A stretch of DNA of 64,000 nt from Inquilinus limosus DSM 16000 (lineage in GTDB: Bacteria > Pseudomonadota > Alphaproteobacteria > DSM-16000 > Inquilinaceae): contig NZ_AUHM01000001.1 of the NCBI RefSeq assembly GCF_000423185.1, forward strand, positions 682,001 to 746,000, written 5' to 3'. Every line of letters begins with the position of its first letter. Positions within the stretch are counted from its first letter, which is position 1. Under the pieces are notes generated by a model. It worked only from the letters and a program-made list of their open reading frames with translations. It did no database searches and was not told the origin of the DNA. Shown here one piece after another: positions 59,427 through 64,000 of the stretch. The translations under genes were made by a program, and so were the position numbers.

Positions 59427-59463
59427 CCGTGCTGCCGCCGGCGTCGGCGGCTTGGCAGCACGG
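59427..59463 (-). terminator. Hairpin after the alcohol dehydrogenase
   Basis: CCGTGCTGCC (59427-59436) pairs with GGCAGCACGG (59454-59463), nine bases after the stop. No T-run follows. Confidence 0.45.
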
Positions 59464-59471
59464 TCTTGTCG

Positions 59472-60509
59472 TCACATCGTGATCACGACCTTCAACGCCT
59501 TGGTATCGGCGGCCCGGGCGAAGGTGTCGTAGGCGTCGAGGATCCGGTCGAAGGGGAAGCGATGCGTGATCAGGCGCGCCGGGTCGATCTTCCCGGACTG
59601 CACCGTCTTCAGGAGCATAGGCGTGCTGACGGTGTCCACCAGCCGAGTCGTGATCGTGATGTTCTCCGACCATAGCCGCTCCAGGTGGAGGTCGACCTTC
59701 TGCCCGTGGACGCCGACATTGGCGATGGTGCCGCCGGCATTGACGATCTCCTGGCACAGCAGGAAGGTCGCGGGCACGCCGACTGCCTCGATCGCGGTGT
59801 CGACGCCACGCCCGTCGGTCAAGCCCCTGACGTTCTCGGCAACGCCGCCGTCGCGGCTGTTGATGACGTCGGTGGCGCCGAACTGCCTCGCCACTTCGAG
59901 CCGGTTCTCGTCAAGATCGATCATGATGATCTGCGCCGGCGAGTAGAACTGGGCGGTCAGAAGGGCGGCGAGCCCGATCGGGCCGCCCCCGACGATCGCG
60001 ACGGTCGAGCCCGGTGCGACCTTGCCGTTCAGCACGCCGCATTCGAAGCCGGTCGGCAGGATGTCGCTCAGCATGACGAGCGCCTCCTCATCCGCGCCGT
60101 CGGGGATAGGATACAGGCTGGTATCGGCATGCGGCGTGCGGACGAACTCCGCCTGTGTGCCGTCGATCCGGTGGCCGAGGATCCAGCCGCCTGTCCTGCA
60201 GTGCGAATACATGCCGCGGCGGCACTTCTCGCATGTGCCGCAGGCCGAGATGCAGGAGATCAGCACCCGGTTGCCCGGCCGGAAGGCGGTGACACCGGCG
60301 CCGACGGCGTCGATGATGCCGACGCCCTCGTGGCCGAGGACGCGCCCCGGCGCGCAGGTCGCGACGTCGCCCTTGAGGATGTGCAGGTCGGTGCCGCAGA
60401 TCGTCGTCTTGACCATCCGGACGATCGCGTCGCCGGGGGCCTCGATGTCAGGCTTGGGCCGATCCTCGACGGCCTTCATCCCGGGTCCGCGATAAGCCAG
60501 CGCCTTCAT
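59472..60509 (-). CDS. Zinc-dependent alcohol dehydrogenase
   Basis: 345 residues from ATG 60509 (AGGAGG upstream). Catalytic zinc ligands CGTDLH and GHEGVG (Cys, His, Glu); structural zinc cysteines CGTCEKCRRGMYSHC; Rossmann motif GGGPIGLAALL with DLDENR, so NAD+ use. Length and pattern fit the Tdh/AdhP-like group. It may reoxidise NADH by reducing aldehydes in low oxygen. Fnr box 60614-60627 lies 111 bases upstream. Confidence 0.93.
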   Translation of the reverse strand: MKALAYRGPGMKAVEDRPKPDIEAPGDAIVRMVKTTICGTDLHILKGDVATCAPGRVLGHEGVGIIDAVGAGVTAFRPGNRVLISCISACGTCEKCRRGMYSHCRTGGWILGHRIDGTQAEFVRTPHADTSLYPIPDGADEEALVMLSDILPTGFECGVLNGKVAPGSTVAIVGGGPIGLAALLTAQFYSPAQIIMIDLDENRLEVARQFGATDVINSRDGGVAENVRGLTDGRGVDTAIEAVGVPATFLLCQEIVNAGGTIANVGVHGQKVDLHLERLWSENITITTRLVDTVSTPMLLKTVQSGKIDPARLITHRFPFDRILDAYDTFARAADTKALKVVITM

Positions 60510-60613
60510 TCCGTCCTCCTGCATCCGAGAGAAGCGGCGCTGCCCGGCGGCCGAAGCCATGTTCGTTCCGGGCATCCGCAGGGCAAGAAGACGATGTGGC
60601 GCGACCGGCCGCC

Positions 60614-60627
60614 TTGATCTGTGTCAA
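60614..60627. promoter_or_regulatory. Fnr box (TTGATCTGTGTCAA), alcohol dehydrogenase promoter
   Basis: First half site perfect, second GTCAA (one mismatch). Centred 111 bases before the dehydrogenase start, in the gap divergent to fixL. Confidence 0.7.
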
Positions 60628-60798
60628 GCGCCCCGAAGAGCCGCGCCGCACCTCCCAGATTGTCGCGGTGTCGGGCCACTGCTACCTTGGCCTCCATTGG
60701 CGCGAGCGGCGGCGGTCGCCAGCCCGACGACGGCAACCGATCCCCCGTGGCACGGCAAAGCGACCTGATCAACCGGCCGAACAGGCCGTTGGGGGTGG

Positions 60799-62325
60799 AT
60801 GGTGACGACGTCACCGGAGTCAGGCTACAGCGCGGCGATCCTTGACGCCCTGCCCGGTCAGATCGCGCTGCTCGACCGCGACGGGGTTATCGTCTCGGCC
60901 AACCGCAGCTGGTCCGCCAATATCTCAGGCAATGTGCTGGCCGGTGCCTCGATTGGCACGAATTACGTCGCGCTCTGCGAGCACGAGGCCGATCAGGGCA
61001 GTCCCGAAGCCCGGCGTTTGGCCGATCAGCTGCGGCTGATGCTCTCCAGGCAGAGCGACAGCTTCCAGCTGGACTACTCCTTTCCCGGACCGGCCGGCCC
61101 TCTATGGTTCCGCTGCAGCGGCGCCAAGCCTGCCGACGGCACAAGTGAGGGTGTCGTCGTGCTGCATGCGGACGTCACCGACGCGCGGGCTGCCCAGACG
61201 ACTGCCGAGGCCCGCGAGGCCCATCTGCGCTCGATCCTCGAGACCATCCCCGATGCGATGGTGGTGATCGATGCGCAGGGCCTGATCCAATCCTTCAGCA
61301 ATGCGGCCGAACGCCTGTTCGGCTACACCCGAGAGGAGGTGCAGGGCCGCAACGTCAACATGCTGATGCCCTCGCCATACCGGGAGGCACATGACGGCTA
61401 TCTGGCGCGCTACTTCGCGACCGGCGAGCGCCGCATCATCGGCATCGGTCGCGTGGTCGTCGGCCGGCGCAAGGATGGCGGCACCTTCCCGATGGAGCTC
61501 GCGGTCGGCGAGGTCTCGCGCGAGGGACATCGCCTGTTCACCGGCTTCATCCGCGATCTGACCGAGCGCCAGGAGACTGAGGCGCGCCTGCAGGAGCTGC
61601 AGAGCGAGCTGCTGCACGTCTCGCGCCTCAGCGCCATGGGGCAAATGGCAGCCACCCTGGCGCATGAGCTGAACCAGCCGCTGACCGCCGTCACCAATTA
61701 CTGCCAGGCGATGCGGCGCGTGCTCGGCAGCGGGGATCCGTCCAATCTCACGAAGCTGCGCGAGGCGGTCGAGCTCAGCGCCGAGCAGGCACTGCGCGCC
61801 GGGCAGATCATCCGGCGGCTGCGCGACTTCGTCGCCCGCGGCGAGACCGAGAAGCATGTCGAGACCGTCGCTAAGATGGTCGAGGAAGCCAGCGCGCTCG
61901 CGCTTGTCGGCGCGAAGGAGCACGGTGTCAGGGTGAACCTCACGGTCGACGCAAAGCCTCGACATGTCGTCGTCGACAAGATCCAGATCCAGCAGGTGCT
62001 CTTGAACCTGATGCGGAACGCGATCGAGGCCATGGACGGCAGCCCCAGGCGCGAACTGGAGATCGCGGCGGCGGCGCGAGGCGATATGATCGAGTTCGCC
62101 GTGACCGACACCGGCCCGGGCCTGTCGCCGGAGGTCGAGGGACAGCTGTTCCAGCCCTTCGTCACGACCAAGCGCCACGGCATGGGCATCGGTCTCTCGA
62201 TCTGCCGGACGATCGTCGAGGCGCATGGCGGGCGCTTGTGGACCGAGCCGACGCCCGGGGGCGGCGCCACCTTCCGCTTCACCCTGCCGGCCGCTGCAGC
62301 CAATGGGAACGGCAGCCATGGCTGA
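60799..62325 (+). CDS. fixL: FixL-type heme-PAS oxygen sensor histidine kinase
   Basis: 508 residues, cytoplasmic (no membrane segment). PAS 1 about 12-125, PAS 2 about 143-255, then HisKA ([12 protein letters not shown]289) and HATPase_c ([28 protein letters not shown]). PAS 2 has the FixL heme set: proximal histidine H198 in [10 protein letters not shown] and distal arginine R218 in [10 protein letters not shown], plus [14 protein letters not shown]. It should bind heme, be inhibited by O2 and phosphorylate FixJ when oxygen is low. Its stop overlaps the fixJ start. Confidence 0.93.
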   Translation: MVTTSPESGYSAAILDALPGQIALLDRDGVIVSANRSWSANISGNVLAGASIGTNYVALCEHEADQGSPEARRLADQLRLMLSRQSDSFQLDYSFPGPAGPLWFRCSGAKPADGTSEGVVVLHADVTDARAAQTTAEAREAHLRSILETIPDAMVVIDAQGLIQSFSNAAERLFGYTREEVQGRNVNMLMPSPYREAHDGYLARYFATGERRIIGIGRVVVGRRKDGGTFPMELAVGEVSREGHRLFTGFIRDLTERQETEARLQELQSELLHVSRLSAMGQMAATLAHELNQPLTAVTNYCQAMRRVLGSGDPSNLTKLREAVELSAEQALRAGQIIRRLRDFVARGETEKHVETVAKMVEEASALALVGAKEHGVRVNLTVDAKPRHVVVDKIQIQQVLLNLMRNAIEAMDGSPRRELEIAAAARGDMIEFAVTDTGPGLSPEVEGQLFQPFVTTKRHGMGIGLSICRTIVEAHGGRLWTEPTPGGGATFRFTLPAAAANGNGSHG

Positions 62326-62944
62326 TGCTCCCATCGTCCATATCATCGACGACGACGAGGCGGTGCGCCTGTCACTGAGCTTCCTGCTCGATTCGGCGGG
62401 CTTTCGGGTCGAGACGCATCATTCGGCCGTTGCCTTCCTGGACCGGTCCCAGATCCCGCCGCAGGGCTGCATCGTCACCGATGTTCGCATGCCGGAGATG
62501 GACGGCCTGACGCTGCAGCAGAAGCTGGTCGAGCGCGGGATCGCGCTGCCGGTGATCGTGATGACCGGTCACGGCGACATCCCCATCGCGGTCCAGGCGC
62601 TGAAGGCCGGCGCGGTCGACTTCCTTGAGAAGCCCTTCGACGACGAGCTGCTGATCAACGCGATCCGGACTGCCCTGGAGCGCAATCAGCGCGACCGGAG
62701 CCGGCAAAGCGAGACCTCGGCGCTGTCTTCGCGCCTGGCAGCCTTGACGCCGCGCGAACAGGAGGTCCTCGCGGCCCTGGTCAAAGGCTATCCCAACAAG
62801 ACCATCGCCTATGACCTCGGCATCAGCGCTCGCACGGTCGAGGTGCACCGCGCCCGGGTGATGGACAAGATGCAGGCCCGGAACCTGTCCGATCTCGTCC
62901 GGATGTGGCTCGCTCTCCGCCCCGCGGGCGACTCGCGCGACTAG
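62318..62944 (+). CDS. fixJ: FixJ-type response regulator
   Basis: 208 residues. Receiver: acidic pair IIDDDEAV, phospho-aspartate in [13 protein letters not shown] in MTGHG, K in EKPFDDE. C-terminal LuxR-type helix-turn-helix: [43 protein letters not shown]. It overlaps fixL by eight bases and should activate target promoters when phosphorylated. Confidence 0.95.
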   Translation: MADAPIVHIIDDDEAVRLSLSFLLDSAGFRVETHHSAVAFLDRSQIPPQGCIVTDVRMPEMDGLTLQQKLVERGIALPVIVMTGHGDIPIAVQALKAGAVDFLEKPFDDELLINAIRTALERNQRDRSRQSETSALSSRLAALTPREQEVLAALVKGYPNKTIAYDLGISARTVEVHRARVMDKMQARNLSDLVRMWLALRPAGDSRD

Positions 62945-62963
62945 CTCCACGCGGCACGGGGCT

Positions 62964-62977
62964 TTGATCCAGATCAA
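62964..62977. promoter_or_regulatory. Fnr box (TTGATCCAGATCAA), receiver gene promoter
   Basis: Both half sites perfect, centred 64 bases before the receiver start at 63035. Confidence 0.9.
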
Positions 62978-63034
62978 GGTGAGCGCTCCCTGGCACGCTA
63001 ATGTACGGCCCCTGCGCCCAACCAGCGACTCCGT

Positions 63035-63418
63035 ATGTCCACGTCTATTGCCCTGGCCGACCGCCCGACCATTCATGTCGTGGACGATGACGAGGCGGTG
63101 CGCCGGTCCCTCGCCTTCCTTCTCGAAGCCGCATCATTCACGGTCTGCGTTCACGCATCGGCGGCCGGATTCCTCGCCATGCCGGCCGTGACCGGCTGCC
63201 TTTTGGTCGACTACGACATGCCGGGGATCGGCGGCCTGGAACTGTTGCGCCGCCTTCGCCTGCGCGGAATGGCCCTGCCCTGCATCGTGCTCACAGGCAA
63301 GCACGCGACCGGCATCCGGGAGGCCGCGCAGGCACTGGGGGCCGCGGCGGTGATCGAGAAGCCGTTCGACAGCGAAGACCTGATCCTGACGATCCGCAAG
63401 GCCCTCTCGCCGACCTGA
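63035..63418 (+). CDS. Stand-alone receiver domain (single-domain response regulator)
   Basis: 127 residues. VVDDDEAVRRS acidic pair, aspartate in LLVDYDMPGIGG, T in VLTGKH, K in EKPFDSED; no output domain. It is close in sequence to the FixJ receiver and may compete for or drain FixL phosphate. Its own Fnr box would make it a feedback element. Confidence 0.9.
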   Translation: MSTSIALADRPTIHVVDDDEAVRRSLAFLLEAASFTVCVHASAAGFLAMPAVTGCLLVDYDMPGIGGLELLRRLRLRGMALPCIVLTGKHATGIREAAQALGAAAVIEKPFDSEDLILTIRKALSPT

Positions 63419-63487
63419 TCGGCCGGCCTGTGCCGGGCCGCATTCCGAAGGCCGGACACCGACGAAGCCGGCGTCGGCGCCCGCCCT

Positions 63488-63940
63488 TCATCTTCCGGCG
63501 GTCAGCAGCCGCTCGATCTCATGGACCGGATGCTTCGTCAGATCCTTCGCGATTTCCGCCTCGACCGAGGCCGAGGCCGCCGGCCCCAGGGCCCGGCGCA
63601 AAGAACCCAAAATGCGCGGCGGCGCGACAAGAACGATCGGGCTGGCGGGCCCCTCACGATGCAGCTGGTCGAGCCTCCCCGCAATCCGCAGCGCGAAGTC
63701 ATCTTTCGCCTGATCATGCCAGTCGGTCTGCTCGATCGTGCTTGCAGGCGCCGAACGGTTCTGCAGGAGCCCGGGCCGGTCTGTTCCCTGGTCCGAGGTC
63801 CGGCCGCTGTCGGGAGCGTCCATGCGCTCGATCACGCGGAGATCCGGGAGACGTGCGTCGCCAGCGTTTCTCAGGAATAGGACCTTCATGGCATCGCAGA
63901 CAACGATCCAGGCGTCGTGGCACAGGCGAAGGGCGGTCAT
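63488..63940 (-). CDS. Host-attachment-type protein (AtsE family)
   Basis: 150 residues. WIVVCDAMKVLFLRN followed by a variable middle and VLVAPPRILGSLRRAL, KDLTKHPVHEIERLL is the pattern of the host_attach family found in alphaproteobacteria. The domain name comes from a rhizosphere attachment phenotype; the biochemistry is unknown. An Fnr half site lies 55 bases upstream at the window end. Confidence 0.82.
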   Translation of the reverse strand: MTALRLCHDAWIVVCDAMKVLFLRNAGDARLPDLRVIERMDAPDSGRTSDQGTDRPGLLQNRSAPASTIEQTDWHDQAKDDFALRIAGRLDQLHREGPASPIVLVAPPRILGSLRRALGPAASASVEAEIAKDLTKHPVHEIERLLTAGR

Positions 63941-63994
63941 GGCTGCTCCCTCTTCAGAAGACGCTCATCACACGACGGCATCGGCCCCTCCGCC

Positions 63995-64000
63995 TTGATC
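63995..64000. promoter_or_regulatory. Half Fnr box (TTGATC) cut by the window end
   Basis: TTGATC at the last six bases, placed 55-60 bases before the attachment-type gene start. The second half is outside the window, so only suggestive. Confidence 0.45.

Overview
The window is about 64 kb of very GC-rich, gene-dense chromosomal DNA of an alphaproteobacterium, most likely a member of the Rhodospirillales or a relative. The evidence is the set of alphaproteobacterial markers: an AapJQMP amino-acid transporter, a heme-PAS FixL with FixJ, an ATP-synthase zeta-type inhibitor, an FhuF reductase, a PmtA-like methyltransferase, and RTX exoproteins with the alphaproteobacterial C-terminal signal. I saw no rRNA, tRNA, CRISPR array, insertion sequence or phage gene. 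The species cannot be named from the sequence alone.

Layout, left part. At 1-1042 there is a Tat-exported peptide-type binding protein cut by the window edge. A NUDIX hydrolase follows, then a tight four-gene sulfur operon (cysteine synthase, AlaX-type editing protein, mercaptopyruvate sulfurtransferase, GNAT; 2.0-5.2 kb) whose genes overlap by ATGA. Two sister porins (5.2-8.0 kb) each have the same promoter box. The aapJQMP operon (8.5-12.8 kb), a nucleoside hydrolase, a small membrane protein, a methyltransferase and an M28 lipoprotein peptidase come next. A complete carbohydrate ABC transporter (16.3-20.9 kb) is followed by a HAD phosphatase and an Rnk-like regulator.

Layout, middle part. 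At 22.5-24.6 kb lies an odd secreted protein built of Gly-Leu-Leu repeats with an RTX tail. Ribokinase and a FucU/RbsD mutarotase flank a nested palindromic element (25.74-25.98 kb). Then come LptF, RecQ, an ICMT-like membrane methyltransferase, MetC-HisI, a polysaccharide deacetylase, an MHS-family MFS transporter, a PmtA-like methyltransferase, a thiolase with a divergent TetR regulator, an exported alpha/beta hydrolase, small hypotheticals and an FhuF-type ferric reductase.

Layout, right part (42.6-64.0 kb). This block looks like one oxygen-limitation stress regulon. It holds an Fnr-type regulator with the cysteine set for an Fe-S cluster, two universal stress proteins, an ATP-synthase zeta inhibitor, a BON protein, a beta-CASP metallo-beta-lactamase protein, a Pat-type fused acyl-CoA synthetase/acetyltransferase, a CBS-BON protein with an MgtA-type P-ATPase, a GroEL paralogue without GroES, small membrane proteins, PEP synthase, a zinc alcohol dehydrogenase, FixL-FixJ, a stand-alone receiver and a host-attachment-type protein. 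Nine complete TTGAT-N4-ATCAA-like (Fnr/anaerobox) sites, plus a half site at the window end, lie 58-111 bp (box centre to start codon) in front of nearly every transcription unit here, while the only other similar sequence noticed (near 42.13 kb) has the wrong spacing. The natural reading is that FixL senses oxygen, Fnr drives the operons, and their products save ATP, protect proteins, tune acetyl-CoA metabolism and re-route pyruvate.
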